Positions 1-9,055 of a stretch of DNA of 28,174 bases are shown one piece after another. Position 1 is the first letter of the stretch; each line of letters begins with the position of its first letter. Origin of the DNA: an uncultured Sphingomonas sp. GTDB taxonomy: Bacteria > Pseudomonadota > Alphaproteobacteria > Sphingomonadales > Sphingomonadaceae. The notes under the pieces are model-generated. The model was not told the DNA's origin, did no database searches, and was given only the letters and a program-made list of their open reading frames with translations. The position numbers were made by a program, and so were the translations under genes. The stretch is taken from positions 1 to 28,174 of the forward strand of contig CAMPIY010000005.1 of the NCBI GenBank assembly GCA_946886645.1, in the 5' to 3' direction.

Positions 1-245
1 TCGACGGCAGCCTGAACAATGTCGAGTTCCGCAAGGACCCGAACTTCGGCTTCGAGGTTCCGGTCGCGGTTCCCGGCGTCGATACGTCGATCCTCGATCC
101 GCGTTCGACCTGGGCCGACGAGGACGAATATGACCGCACCGCGGCGAAGCTCGTCGACCTGTTCGTCGAGAATTTCGCCGAGTTTGCGGACCATGTGGAC
201 GAGGGCGTCCGACAATCGGGACCGAAAGTCTCTGCGGCCGCCTGA
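1..245 (+). CDS. pckA: Phosphoenolpyruvate carboxykinase (ATP), C-terminal fragment
   Basis: This is the last 80 codons of a gene that begins left of the window; the reading frame starts at base 3 and ends at TGA 243-245. PEP carboxykinase converts oxaloacetate and ATP to phosphoenolpyruvate, CO2 and ADP, the entry step of gluconeogenesis. The fragment has the family's typical C-terminal pattern: an N-N-V-E-F stretch, then L-D-P-R-S-T-W and a final helix containing K-L-V and F-V-E-N-F. The catalytic part (P-loop, metal ligands) lies outside the window and cannot be inspected. The call rests on recognition of the tail only, but the tail is distinctive. A palindromic repeat follows about 14 bases after the stop. 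Confidence 0.85.
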   Translation, partial: DGSLNNVEFRKDPNFGFEVPVAVPGVDTSILDPRSTWADEDEYDRTAAKLVDLFVENFAEFADHVDEGVRQSGPKVSAAA

Positions 246-258
246 CATCATATATTTC

Positions 259-334
259 CGTCATTGCGAGCGTAGCGAAGCAATCCAGTAGCTTAGGCTG
301 GATTGCTTCGTCGCTTTCGCTCCTCGCAATGACG
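259..334. repeat. Palindromic intergenic repeat (type A)
   Basis: This is a 76-base imperfect palindrome. The outer arms are CGTCATTGCGAG (259-270) and CTCGCAATGACG (323-334). An inner pair, CGAAGCAATCCAG (276-288) and CTGGATTGCTTCG (298-310), flanks a short loop. I recall this core (CATTGCGAGCG...AAGCAATCCAG) as a frequent extragenic palindrome in sphingomonads and other alphaproteobacteria; this cannot be verified here. It lies between pckA and the next gene. It contains an in-frame ATG at 329 that creates a spurious longer version of the downstream ORF. Confidence 0.85.
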
Positions 335-346
335 AGGAGCATCGCC

Positions 347-793
347 ATGACCGAATTTCCCGTACGCCATTTCCTGTCCGATGACGCCGTCGCCCGTGTG
401 GGCGACGGCCTGCTAGCGCGCACCCTCTCGCGAGAGGAATGGACCCATGAGGCCCATCTGGCAGCAACGACCTACCTGTCGCTGAAGCACCCCGAGATCG
501 ACCTCAATGCCGAGCTTCCCGGCCTGATCCGCCGCTTTAACGAGAGCGTCGGCGGGGTGAACAGCGACACCGAGGGCTATCACGACACCATCACCCGCGC
601 ATACCTGCGCGGGATACGCCTGTTCCTGGAGAACGCGGACATCGCGCGCCCAATCCACGACCTGGTCAACGAACTGCTGATGTCCCCCGTGGGCCGTCGC
701 GACTGGCCGCTACGCTTCTGGTCAAAGGAGCGGTTGATGAGCGTCGAGGCGCGGCGTGGCTGGGTCGAGCCTGATTTGAAGGCGATGCCCTAG
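347..793 (+). CDS. Conserved hypothetical protein with WTHxxHL motif
   Basis: The product is a 148-residue protein with no signal peptide or membrane segment. I recognise the pattern from conserved hypothetical proteins but know no function. Visible features are W-T-H-E-A-H-L (residues 32-38), G-Y-H-D-T-I-T (77-83), and a C-terminal W-S-K-E-R-L with W-V-E-P-D-L. Histidines 34, 37 and 79 sit in the best-defined motifs and could form a metal site, which is inference only. I chose the ATG at 347 because GAGGAGC (334-340) lies at good spacing before it; the in-frame ATG at 329 lies inside the repeat. Its stop TAG overlaps the stop of the convergent DUF885 gene. Confidence 0.8.
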   Translation: MTEFPVRHFLSDDAVARVGDGLLARTLSREEWTHEAHLAATTYLSLKHPEIDLNAELPGLIRRFNESVGGVNSDTEGYHDTITRAYLRGIRLFLENADIARPIHDLVNELLMSPVGRRDWPLRFWSKERLMSVEARRGWVEPDLKAMP

Positions 794-2631
794 GCGCGCG
801 CCGTCGCGATATACTCGTCCACGTTCTTGGCGAGCACGTCCATTGGCACATTGCCGCCCTTGACCACGGCGTCGTCGAAGTCGCGGAGGTCGTATTTGGC
901 GCCCAGCGCCGCTTGGGCGCGCGAGCGCTGGCGGACGATTTCGGTATGGCCGATCTTGTAGCCGCAGGCCTGGCCGGCCCAGCTGCAATAGCGGTCGACT
1001 TCGCTCGCGACTTCCTCCGGCTTTGACCCGTTCTTATCGACGAAGAAGCGGACGCCTTGCTCGCGCGTCCAGCGCTTGTGGTGGAGGCCGGTATCGACGA
1101 CGAGGCGGATGGCGCGGAAGGCCAGGCTCTGGAGATAACCGAGACGGCCCACCTCGAATCCGTCATAGACGCCCAGTTCGTCCGCGAGCTGCTCCGCATA
1201 AAGCGCCCAGCCCTCGGAAAAAGCATTGAACGCCAGCATCGTGCGGATCAGCGGCAGCTGGTTCGAATATTCGCCCTGCCACACGTGGCCCGGGATCGCT
1301 TCGTGATGAGCCAGATCAGGCAGGTCGTACTTGCGGTGCAGATCGGTGGTACGAAGGTTGATCCAGAATTTGCCGGGAATCGACCCGTCGATGGATCCCG
1401 CGCCGCCATAAGCCCCCGGCGCGCCGGGTTCCTCCTCGGGCGGGAGGCGTTTCACTTCCAGGTTGCCGCGCACGAGCGTGCGGAAAGCGCGGGGGAGTTG
1501 GGCGCGGATGATCTTCAACCGTTCCTGGATGAAGGCCATGATCTCGGCGCGGCCCGAATCCCCTTCCGCGAATTTGTAGCGCGGGTCGTTGGACAGGGCG
1601 ATCATGCGCTCCCCGACGCTACCCTTGGTATAGCCGAGGTTCTTGAGGATGACGTCCATGCGCCCGTGAAGCTCGGCTACCTGATCGAGGCCCATCTGGT
1701 GGATTTCGTCGGGCGTCATCGTCGTGGTGGTCGAGGCCTTGAGCGCCCAGCGGTAGAATTCGGGGCCGCCGGGACGCGCCCACATGCCGGCGTCCATCGT
1801 GGCGCGGGCGCGCTGGGCCTGAAGTTCGGCTAGCTGACGTTCAAGTGCCGGCGCCACCTTCTGCTGCGCAATCGAGCGGGCGCGGGCGGCCCAATCGCCG
1901 GGAATGTCCTTCGTGCGCCGCTCGAGCGATTCGACGAGCCCGCCGCCTTCGCGCGCACCCTTGATGCTCATCGTCATCTGGCCGATCGCCTTGTCGATCA
2001 GGAAGGCGGGGGCAATCAGGCCCTTGCCCGCCGCCGCTTTCAGACGCCCTAGCTCGCCGTCGAGCTGGACGGGATAGCTTTCGAGGCGGGCGAGATAGGC
2101 TTCGGCGTCCGCCGCATCCCTTACCGGATGGTCTGCGTCGAGGAAGCGCGGCACGTCGAGGTAGGCGCCAACATTCTGGATCACGACATATGGCGTATTC
2201 CGCCAGCCCCCGACCGCGACATCGCCATAGGGTTGGGCAAAGCCTTCGAGGGCGGTCCGGTAGGCGGACCGAACAACCTCGACGCTAGTGCGCGTGGCGT
2301 GGGTGAGCCCTTCCGCTTCGACCCCTTCCGCCCGGGCGAGATCGGAGCGCAGCACCGCAGCAACCTTGTCCTGACCGGCTTGGCTGCGATCCGCCAGCCT
2401 CGATCGAAGGACCGCGCGCGCCCCGGTATCGAGCCCGAGGCTAGTGGCTCCTTCTGGTGAAAGCGCCAACAGGTTTTCGCCGATTGAATCGAGCAACGCC
2501 TTGACCTCGGCTTCCCCGGACGCGGCCGGGCTGCTTGCCTGGGCCGTCGCTCGGATGGGCATCGCGATGGCGGCAACGCCGGCGGAAAGCGCGCCAAGAG
2601 CCTGACGGCGCGAAAAGCTGAGGTCGTTCAC
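790..2631 (-). CDS. DUF885 family exported protein (putative metallopeptidase-like)
   Basis: The product has 613 residues and belongs to the DUF885 family, whose members resemble zinc metallopeptidases. The N-terminus is a twin-arginine signal: S-R-R-Q-A-L at residues 7-12, a hydrophobic stretch, then A-T-A-Q, so export by Tat to the periplasm is likely. The putative active site is H-E-A-I-P-G-H at 443-449, a variant of the zinc-binding HExxH pattern with two extra residues, followed by E-G-W-A-L-Y-A-E at 473-480, which may supply the third ligand. The substrate is unknown. The start is GTG at 2631, with GGGAG seven bases upstream. It lies 15 bases after nfeD and is probably co-transcribed with nfeD and the slipin gene. 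Confidence 0.88.
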   Translation of the reverse strand: MNDLSFSRRQALGALSAGVAAIAMPIRATAQASSPAASGEAEVKALLDSIGENLLALSPEGATSLGLDTGARAVLRSRLADRSQAGQDKVAAVLRSDLARAEGVEAEGLTHATRTSVEVVRSAYRTALEGFAQPYGDVAVGGWRNTPYVVIQNVGAYLDVPRFLDADHPVRDAADAEAYLARLESYPVQLDGELGRLKAAAGKGLIAPAFLIDKAIGQMTMSIKGAREGGGLVESLERRTKDIPGDWAARARSIAQQKVAPALERQLAELQAQRARATMDAGMWARPGGPEFYRWALKASTTTTMTPDEIHQMGLDQVAELHGRMDVILKNLGYTKGSVGERMIALSNDPRYKFAEGDSGRAEIMAFIQERLKIIRAQLPRAFRTLVRGNLEVKRLPPEEEPGAPGAYGGAGSIDGSIPGKFWINLRTTDLHRKYDLPDLAHHEAIPGHVWQGEYSNQLPLIRTMLAFNAFSEGWALYAEQLADELGVYDGFEVGRLGYLQSLAFRAIRLVVDTGLHHKRWTREQGVRFFVDKNGSKPEEVASEVDRYCSWAGQACGYKIGHTEIVRQRSRAQAALGAKYDLRDFDDAVVKGGNVPMDVLAKNVDEYIATARA

Positions 2632-2646
2632 TTCAATCTCCCGAAA

Positions 2647-3102
2647 TTACGCAGGGGGCAGGGTGCGGGTAGGTTCGACCGTCAGGCAATTGCCGTCGAC
2701 TCCGGTCACGGTGACTCGCTCACCGGCGGCAGCGGGGCCTCCCCGAGCGCTCCATTCGCTATCGCCTACGCGAACGCGGCCGCCATGGTCATCCACGGCT
2801 TCGACGACAGTCACTGTCTTTCCGACCAACCGCTTTCCTGGATCGTTGAGCTTGATCGCCTGGTCCGGGCCGTCGGGCTCGCCATACCAGCGCTTGCCGA
2901 GCATGACCGCCAGCGCGGTGTAGACGACGAACAATGCAAGCTGCGGACCAAGGCCGAGATCGAACATCAAGGTGAAAAGGCCGGTGGCGATCGCGGCAAC
3001 GCCCAGGAAAACCAGGAAGAAGCCCGGCGCGATGATCTCGGCGATCAGCAGGATGAGCCCGCCGATCGCCCAGATCCAACCAGCGTGAAGGTCGATCCCC
3101 AT
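2647..3102 (-). CDS. NfeD family membrane protein
   Basis: This is a short NfeD-type protein of about 151 residues. The N-terminal half has two to three hydrophobic helices (a W-I-W-A-I-G-G-L-I-L segment, a G-F-F-L-V-F-L-G segment, and a third around L-A-L-F-V-V-Y-T-A-L-A-V-M-L). The C-terminal half, from about residue 90, is a soluble beta-rich domain expected to adopt the OB fold of the family. It lacks the ClpP-like serine protease domain of long NfeD forms. NfeD proteins pair with SPFH-domain proteins in membrane microdomains, and the gene upstream encodes exactly such a partner. Two starts are possible: GTG at 3105 (4-base overlap with the slipin gene) or ATG at 3102 (1-base overlap). 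I chose ATG. Confidence 0.85.
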   Translation of the reverse strand: MGIDLHAGWIWAIGGLILLIAEIIAPGFFLVFLGVAAIATGLFTLMFDLGLGPQLALFVVYTALAVMLGKRWYGEPDGPDQAIKLNDPGKRLVGKTVTVVEAVDDHGGRVRVGDSEWSARGGPAAAGERVTVTGVDGNCLTVEPTRTLPPA

Positions 3103-4061
3103 CACGGATTGCTTTTCGGTACGCTGCGGACCTGTGCGGCCGGCGATGGCGGATTGTCACCGCCAAGCGCTGCCTTGGCCAGCTCGCCGATGCCGCCAAG
3201 CGAACCGATCAGCTGGGTTGCCTCGACCGGGAACAGGATCGTCTTGGCGTTGGGTGAGGTCGCGAACATGCCGAGCGCTTCGACATATTTCTGGGCGATG
3301 AAGTAATTGATCGCCTGGGTGCTCCCGCCCTCGATCGCGTCGCTGACGGACTTGGTCGCGGTGGCCTCGGCCTGCGCGGCGCGCTCGCGGGCTTCAGCTT
3401 CGCGGAAGGCGGCTTCCTTGAGGCCTTCGGCGGACAGAATCTTGGCCTGCTTCTCGCCTTCGGCGCGAAGGATTTCGGACGCCCGCATGCCTTCGCTCTC
3501 GAGGATCGCGGCGCGCTTCTCGCGCTCGGCCTTCATCTGCCGGGTCATGGCGTTGACGATGTCCGCCGGCGGACGAATGTCCTTCAACTCGACGCGCGTG
3601 ATTTTCACGCCCCACGCCTCGGTTGCATGATCGACGACGGCGAGCAGGCGGGCATTGATCTCGTCGCGCTTCGATAGCGTCTCGTCCAGGTCCATCGAGC
3701 CCATGACGGTGCGCAGATTGGTCGTCGAGAGCGCCATGATCGCGGTGTAGAGATCGCTGACTTCATAGGCCGCCTTGGCCGCGTCGAGCACCTGGAAGAA
3801 GACCACCCCGTCGACCGCCACCATGGCGTTGTCCTTGGTGATGATTTCCTGGCCCGGGATGTCGAGCACCTGTTCCATCATGTTGATCTTGTGACCGACG
3901 CGATAGATGAACGGCGTGACGAGGTTGAAGCCGGGCTCCGCGACGCGCACGAAACGGCCGAAGCGCTCGATCGTATAACGATAGCCCTGGCGGACGATCT
4001 TGACGCTCATCATGACGATGAGCAGCACCAGGAAAACGAGAATGGCTAGAAAGGTCAGCAT
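3102..4061 (-). CDS. Slipin / SPFH (band 7) membrane protein
   Basis: The product is a 319-residue stomatin/prohibitin-family protein. An N-terminal transmembrane helix covers about residues 2-20. The SPFH domain follows, with the typical R-Q-G-Y-R-Y-T-I-E-R-F-G-R-F entry, P-G-F-N, and K-D-N-A-M-V-A-V-D-G-V. After it comes a long alanine/glutamate-rich coiled-coil region (A-E-R-E-K-R-A-A-I-L-E-S-E-G and similar), which drives oligomerisation. Such proteins form large rings in the membrane and are linked to membrane organisation and protease control. The ORF stays open upstream for over 100 more codons, but that extension overlaps the divergent gene and has no family similarity. ATG 4061 has GGGGAG just upstream and gives the standard N-terminus. 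It is the first gene of a slipin-nfeD-DUF885 unit. Confidence 0.9.
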   Translation of the reverse strand: MLTFLAILVFLVLLIVMMSVKIVRQGYRYTIERFGRFVRVAEPGFNLVTPFIYRVGHKINMMEQVLDIPGQEIITKDNAMVAVDGVVFFQVLDAAKAAYEVSDLYTAIMALSTTNLRTVMGSMDLDETLSKRDEINARLLAVVDHATEAWGVKITRVELKDIRPPADIVNAMTRQMKAEREKRAAILESEGMRASEILRAEGEKQAKILSAEGLKEAAFREAEARERAAQAEATATKSVSDAIEGGSTQAINYFIAQKYVEALGMFATSPNAKTILFPVEATQLIGSLGGIGELAKAALGGDNPPSPAAQVRSVPKSNP

Positions 4062-4124
4062 GCGAACTCCCCTTGATCGCTGCCATGATGCAAAGGTGAA
4101 GCGGGCGGGGGAAGGAAAATCGGC

Positions 4125-4931
4125 ATGACGTTGTCGCTTTTCGACAGGCCGGCGGTGCTTTTCCTCCCGGCGAGCAACCCAAGGGCGATTGCCAAGGCGC
4201 GGGGAAGCGCCGCGGATCTCGTCATTCTCGACCTGGAAGATGCCGTGAAGGCCGAAGACAAGGAATCGGCGCGGGCGGCCGCAGTGGAGGCGGTGGCGGA
4301 CGAGTGGCCGATGCCGGTCGCCATCCGGATCAACAGCCCGCATACCGAGTGGCACGGCCATGATGTGGTCGGCATGATGCACTCGAAGGTCGAGTTGATC
4401 GTCGTGCCGCGCGCCGAGACGAAGCAGGATCTGTCATTCGTCCGCAACCAGACGGGCCGACCCATCGCCGCGATGATCGAAACGGCGAAGGGCGTGCTTG
4501 CGGCGCAGGAGATCGCGCGTGAAGCGGCCGCGTTGATCGCTGGCACCAATGACCTGGCCGCCGATCTTCGCTTGCCGCGCGGAGCGGGGCGCGCGCCGTT
4601 GCAGATGGCGCTGCAATCGATTGTCCTGGCGGCGCGAGCGGCAGGAATCGCCGTGTTCGATGGTGTGTTCAATAGTCTGGAGGATGAAGCGGGGTTTGCC
4701 GTCGAGGCCGCCGAGGGGCGGCGCATGGGCTTTGACGGAAAGTCGCTAATCCATCCAAACCAGATCGCAGCCTGCCACGCGGCCTTCGCCCCGAGTCACG
4801 AGGAGATTGCGCGCGCGGAAAGGCTCGTGTCGGCGGCGACCGGCGGGGCCGAACGGTTCGAGGGCGAGATGATCGAGCGGATGCATGTAGAGGCAGCACA
4901 GCGGCTGCTGGGAAGGGCATCGCGCGCCTGA
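4125..4931 (+). CDS. CitE-like HpcH/HpaI family CoA-ester lyase
   Basis: The product has 268 residues and shows the citrate lyase beta-subunit (CitE) fold, a TIM barrel that cleaves or forms C-C bonds in CoA thioesters. Visible motifs in order: L-F-L-P-A-S-N-P near residue 10, L-V-I-L-D-L-E-D-A-V (31-40 region), I-R-I-N-S, V-P-R-A-E-T-K, A-M-I-E-T-A-K-G (acidic Mg2+ ligand), G-T-N-D-L-A, and G-F-D-G-K-S-L-I-H-P-N-Q-I near the C-terminus. No citF or citD genes are nearby, so it is probably a stand-alone enzyme (malyl-, citramalyl- or beta-methylmalyl-CoA lyase type) rather than part of citrate lyase. The substrate cannot be told from sequence. GGAAGG precedes ATG 4125. The gene is divergent from the slipin gene. 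Confidence 0.85.
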   Translation: MTLSLFDRPAVLFLPASNPRAIAKARGSAADLVILDLEDAVKAEDKESARAAAVEAVADEWPMPVAIRINSPHTEWHGHDVVGMMHSKVELIVVPRAETKQDLSFVRNQTGRPIAAMIETAKGVLAAQEIAREAAALIAGTNDLAADLRLPRGAGRAPLQMALQSIVLAARAAGIAVFDGVFNSLEDEAGFAVEAAEGRRMGFDGKSLIHPNQIAACHAAFAPSHEEIARAERLVSAATGGAERFEGEMIERMHVEAAQRLLGRASRA

Positions 4932-6446
<1,515 letters not shown>

Positions 6447-6451
6447 TAATT

Positions 6452-6545
6452 CCCCTCCCGCCCGCGGGAGGGGTTAGGGGAGGGCATGTCTTTTCATATT
6501 CGACAACCTCTCCCCCCGGCCCACTCCCATGAACGGGAGGGGGAG
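6452..6545. repeat. Composite palindromic intergenic repeat (type B)
   Basis: The first hairpin has perfect 10-base arms, CCCCTCCCGC (6452-6461) and GCGGGAGGGG (6464-6473). A run TTAGGGGAGGG follows, then a spacer of about 18 bases, then a pyrimidine-rich block CCTCTCCCC (6507-6515) that can pair with it. A second hairpin, CTCCC (6524-6528) with GGGAG (6535-6539), closes the element. It fills the whole guaB-rsmB gap. I recall related CCCCTCCC-type palindromes as common in sphingomonads. There is no T-tract, so it is not a canonical terminator. Its purine-rich end runs directly into the rsmB start codon. Confidence 0.8.
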
Positions 6546-6546
6546 G
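6535..6546 (+). promoter_or_regulatory. Shine-Dalgarno of rsmB formed by repeat edge
   Basis: The right arm of the type B repeat reads GGGAGGGGGAGG and ends one base before ATG 6548. No other SD-like sequence exists upstream, because the repeat fills the gap. The purine run offers GGGAG/GGAGG at several spacings, including a good one of about 6-8 bases. Because GGGAG at 6535-6539 can pair with CTCCC at 6524-6528, the ribosome binding site could be partly sequestered in a hairpin. Confidence 0.5.
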
Positions 6547-6547
6547 A

Positions 6548-7723
6548 ATGACCCCCTCCGCTCGTGTTCAGGCAGCGATCGAAATTCTTGACGAAGTCAT
6601 CGCTTCGGCAATCGGGGATGGCCCCCCGGCCGATACGATCGTCCAACGCTATTTCAAGACGCGGCGCTATGCCGGGTCGAAGGACCGCCGCGCCGTTCGC
6701 GAGCTCGTCTATCGCGCGATCCGCCGCTCGGGCGAGCGGCCGGATAGCGGGCGCTCGGCAATGCTCGGCGTGGCCGATGAGGATGAGGAGCTAAGCGCGC
6801 TATTCGACGGCTCGGCTCACGGTCCGGCACAGCGTGGGGTGGAAACGGGCGCACCGGCGGCACTTTTGCCTTCATGGATCGAGCCGGAGCTGTCCGAGCT
6901 CGTCACTTCGGACGAATGGCCTGCGCTGCTAGAGCGCGCGCCCCTAGACCTTAGGATCAATGTGGCGCGGACCGATCGCGAGACTATGGCTGGGCAGTTC
7001 GAAGGCGCGGAGCCAACCCGGCTGAGCCCGTGGGGATTGCGGCTTCCGCCCGATACGCGGGTCGACGACGACCCAGCATTCGCGGGGGGCCTTGTCGAGG
7101 TCCAGGATGAAGGCAGCCAGCTGATCGCGCTTGCCTGCCAGCCTTCGGACGAACTCGACATGCTCGATCTTTGCGCAGGGGCAGGCGGAAAATCGCTGGC
7201 GTTGGCGGCTGCTGCGCCCGCGTCGCGAATTATCGCCAGCGACACCAATCGCGCCCGGTTGGCGCAGCTTGGCCCTCGGGCCGAGCGCGCCGGCGCAACG
7301 ATTGCCGTGCGTCTGCTGGACGGCGGGAGGGAGGCCGAGCAGCTGGCCGATCTAGAAGCCCAATGCGATGTCGTGCTGGTCGACGCGCCTTGTAGCGGCT
7401 CGGGAACCTGGCGACGCAATCCCGAAGGGCGTTGGCGGCTCACGCCCGAACGCCTCGACCGGCTGGTGAAATTGCAGGAGCGGCTGCTCGACCTGGCGGC
7501 CCCGTTGGTCAAGCCTGGCGGGGCGTTGGTTTATGCCACCTGCTCCATCCTACGCCGCGAAGGCGCTGAGCAGGCAGGGAACTTCTTAGGGCGCCATTCA
7601 TCTTGGATAGGGCAGGATGTCCCATTCGATGGCGGACGGGCCGATGGTGCTGGCAGGCTCCTCACCCCGGCGCACGATGCCACCGATGGCTTTTTCGTCG
7701 CGCGTTTCGTTCGGCCGTGCTAG
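6548..7723 (+). CDS. RsmB/NOP family rRNA (cytosine-C5) methyltransferase
   Basis: The product is a 391-residue S-adenosylmethionine-dependent RNA methyltransferase that would methylate C5 of a cytosine in 16S rRNA. The N-terminal ~110 residues form a helical region with a Y-F-K-T-R-R-Y-A-G-S-K-D-R-R pattern, short for the NusB-like RNA-binding domain. The Rossmann domain carries motif I D-L-C-A-G-A-G-G-K-S. The two catalytic cysteines are Cys282 in D-A-P-C-S-G-S-G and Cys332 in Y-A-T-C-S-I. By family knowledge the TC cysteine attacks the base and the PC cysteine aids release. The exact target (C967 as in E. coli RsmB or another) is inferred, so I leave the symbol blank. The ATG directly follows the type B repeat. 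Confidence 0.88.
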   Translation: MTPSARVQAAIEILDEVIASAIGDGPPADTIVQRYFKTRRYAGSKDRRAVRELVYRAIRRSGERPDSGRSAMLGVADEDEELSALFDGSAHGPAQRGVETGAPAALLPSWIEPELSELVTSDEWPALLERAPLDLRINVARTDRETMAGQFEGAEPTRLSPWGLRLPPDTRVDDDPAFAGGLVEVQDEGSQLIALACQPSDELDMLDLCAGAGGKSLALAAAAPASRIIASDTNRARLAQLGPRAERAGATIAVRLLDGGREAEQLADLEAQCDVVLVDAPCSGSGTWRRNPEGRWRLTPERLDRLVKLQERLLDLAAPLVKPGGALVYATCSILRREGAEQAGNFLGRHSSWIGQDVPFDGGRADGAGRLLTPAHDATDGFFVARFVRPC

Positions 7724-7749
7724 GTCAGCGCGATTGGTTGGAGAAGATA

Positions 7750-8247
7750 ATGCGCTTGACCCCGCTTGTTCTTTGCCTCGGGCTCGCAGCCTCGACGCTG
7801 CCCGTCGCCGTCGTTGGGCAGCGCCCGGATGACCAGATCGCGCCGCAGTCGATGACGCTGCTGAAGCAGGGCGAAACATTGCTGTCGCAAGGCAAGCTGA
7901 TCGAAGCGGACGACGTGCTGGAAACCGCGCTGGCGGTCGATCCCAAGAATCGCGCCGCCTTCAACGTCATGGCTCGCGTCGCCATCAAGCAACAGCTATA
8001 CGGCCAGGCTATCCGGCTGACCAATCGTGCCCTGGCGCTGGAGCCCACGGATCGGGATGCATTGACGGTGCAGGGCGAGGCGATGGTCGAGCTTGGTGCT
8101 CTGCCGCGGGCGAAGGAAAACCTCGCCAAGTTGCAGAAGCTGTGCGGTACGTCCGGCTGTCCGCAGGTCGCCGTCCTTTCGACCGCGATCGCGCGCGGCC
8201 CGGCTCTTGCCGCGGCCAAGCCTCAACCGGCCCCGAAGAGCAACTAG
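7750..8247 (+). CDS. Secreted tetratricopeptide-repeat protein
   Basis: The product is a 165-residue protein with an N-terminal signal peptide (positive start M-R-L, hydrophobic core to about residue 21). TPR-like helical repeats follow from about residue 32 to 130: [21 protein letters not shown] and [15 protein letters not shown]. Near the end is C-G-T-S-G-C (Cys132 and Cys137), which could form a disulfide in the periplasm. The tail is Ala/Pro/Lys-rich. TPRs mediate protein-protein contacts; the partner is unknown. I chose ATG 7750 because GGAGAAG lies just upstream and a signal peptide follows. It starts 26 bases after rsmB. Its TAG overlaps the rsmA stop on the other strand. Confidence 0.82.
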   Translation: MRLTPLVLCLGLAASTLPVAVVGQRPDDQIAPQSMTLLKQGETLLSQGKLIEADDVLETALAVDPKNRAAFNVMARVAIKQQLYGQAIRLTNRALALEPTDRDALTVQGEAMVELGALPRAKENLAKLQKLCGTSGCPQVAVLSTAIARGPALAAAKPQPAPKSN

Positions 8248-9053
8248 GAAAGCAGCCGGGCCAATCCGACGAATTCGTCGACGCTGACGGTTTCTGCACG
8301 CCGTTCCGCGTCGATTCCGATAGATTTGAGCGCATCAAGCGCGCCCGGCAGGGCCTTGAGGCTTGAACGGAGCATCTTGCGGCGCTGACCGAATGCGGCA
8401 GCCGTCAGGCGCTCCAGGATTGCCGGATCGACGTCCGGCGGCTGTTCGGCGGGGACAATGTGCACCACCGCAGACGCCACCTTGGGTGGAGGAACGAAGG
8501 CCGAGCGATGCACCGCCATCGCGATCCGGGGCGTAGAACGCCATTGCGCGGCAACCGAAAGGCGCCCGTAATGCTCCGTGTCCGGCCTGGCCACGATCCG
8601 CTCGGCAACTTCGCGCTGGAACATCAGGGTCAGCGACGACCACCAGGGCGGCCAGGAGCCATCGAGCCAACGGAGCAGCAGGGCGGTGCCGACATTGTAG
8701 GGCAGGTTGGCGACGATATGCCCGCCCATGCTGATCTCGGCACGCTCATCGACTTCCATCGCGTCGCCGGAAATGACACGCAGGCGATCGTCGAATTCCG
8801 CTTCGAGCTCCGCCAACGCGGGAAGACAGCGCCGATCGCGTTCCACGGCAGTCACCTTGGCGCCGGCTTCAAGCAGCGCCCGAGTGAGCCCACCGGGACC
8901 CGGACCCACCTCGTAAACGCTCTCGCCTTCAAGCGGCCCTGGAATGGCGGCAATGCGGTCGAGCAATTGGCGGTCGAGGATGAAATTCTGGCCAAGGGCC
9001 TTGCTGGCCTGGAGGCCGTGGCGAGCGATGATTTCGCGGAGCGGCTCGACCAT
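8244..9053 (-). CDS. rsmA: 16S rRNA (adenine1518/1519-N6)-dimethyltransferase
   Basis: The product (KsgA) has 269 residues and dimethylates two adjacent adenines in the 3' hairpin of 16S rRNA late in 30S assembly, using S-adenosylmethionine. Motifs: K-A-L-G-Q-N-F near residue 20, the SAM-binding V-G-P-G-P-G-G-L-T at about 49-57, an acidic E-R-D after strand 2, G-D-A after strand 3, and catalytic N-L-P-Y-N at 116-120. A C-terminal helical domain follows. The frame extends 12 codons further into pdxA, but ATG 9053 gives the usual N-terminus ([11 protein letters not shown]). It lies two bases after the pdxA stop, so the two are translationally coupled. The order surA-pdxA-rsmA is widespread in proteobacteria. 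Confidence 0.96.
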   Translation of the reverse strand: MVEPLREIIARHGLQASKALGQNFILDRQLLDRIAAIPGPLEGESVYEVGPGPGGLTRALLEAGAKVTAVERDRRCLPALAELEAEFDDRLRVISGDAMEVDERAEISMGGHIVANLPYNVGTALLLRWLDGSWPPWWSSLTLMFQREVAERIVARPDTEHYGRLSVAAQWRSTPRIAMAVHRSAFVPPPKVASAVVHIVPAEQPPDVDPAILERLTAAAFGQRRKMLRSSLKALPGALDALKSIGIDAERRAETVSVDEFVGLARLLS

Positions 9054-9055
9054 TG

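Noticed and set aside
19..291. 90-codon plus-strand frame at the left edge
   Set aside because: It lies in another frame of the pckA tail, is Ser/Arg-rich and runs into the palindromic repeat.
1057..1833. 258-codon plus-strand frame inside the DUF885 gene
   Set aside because: Antisense to a gene with signal peptide and active-site motif; no SD and no known pattern.
4062..4382. Upstream extension of the slipin frame
   Set aside because: It overlaps the divergent CitE-like gene and would bury the transmembrane helix behind a basic, non-homologous segment.
6452..6473. Rho-independent terminator after guaB
   Set aside because: The hairpin is perfect but is followed by TTAGGGGAGG rather than a T-tract, and the element belongs to a larger repeat.
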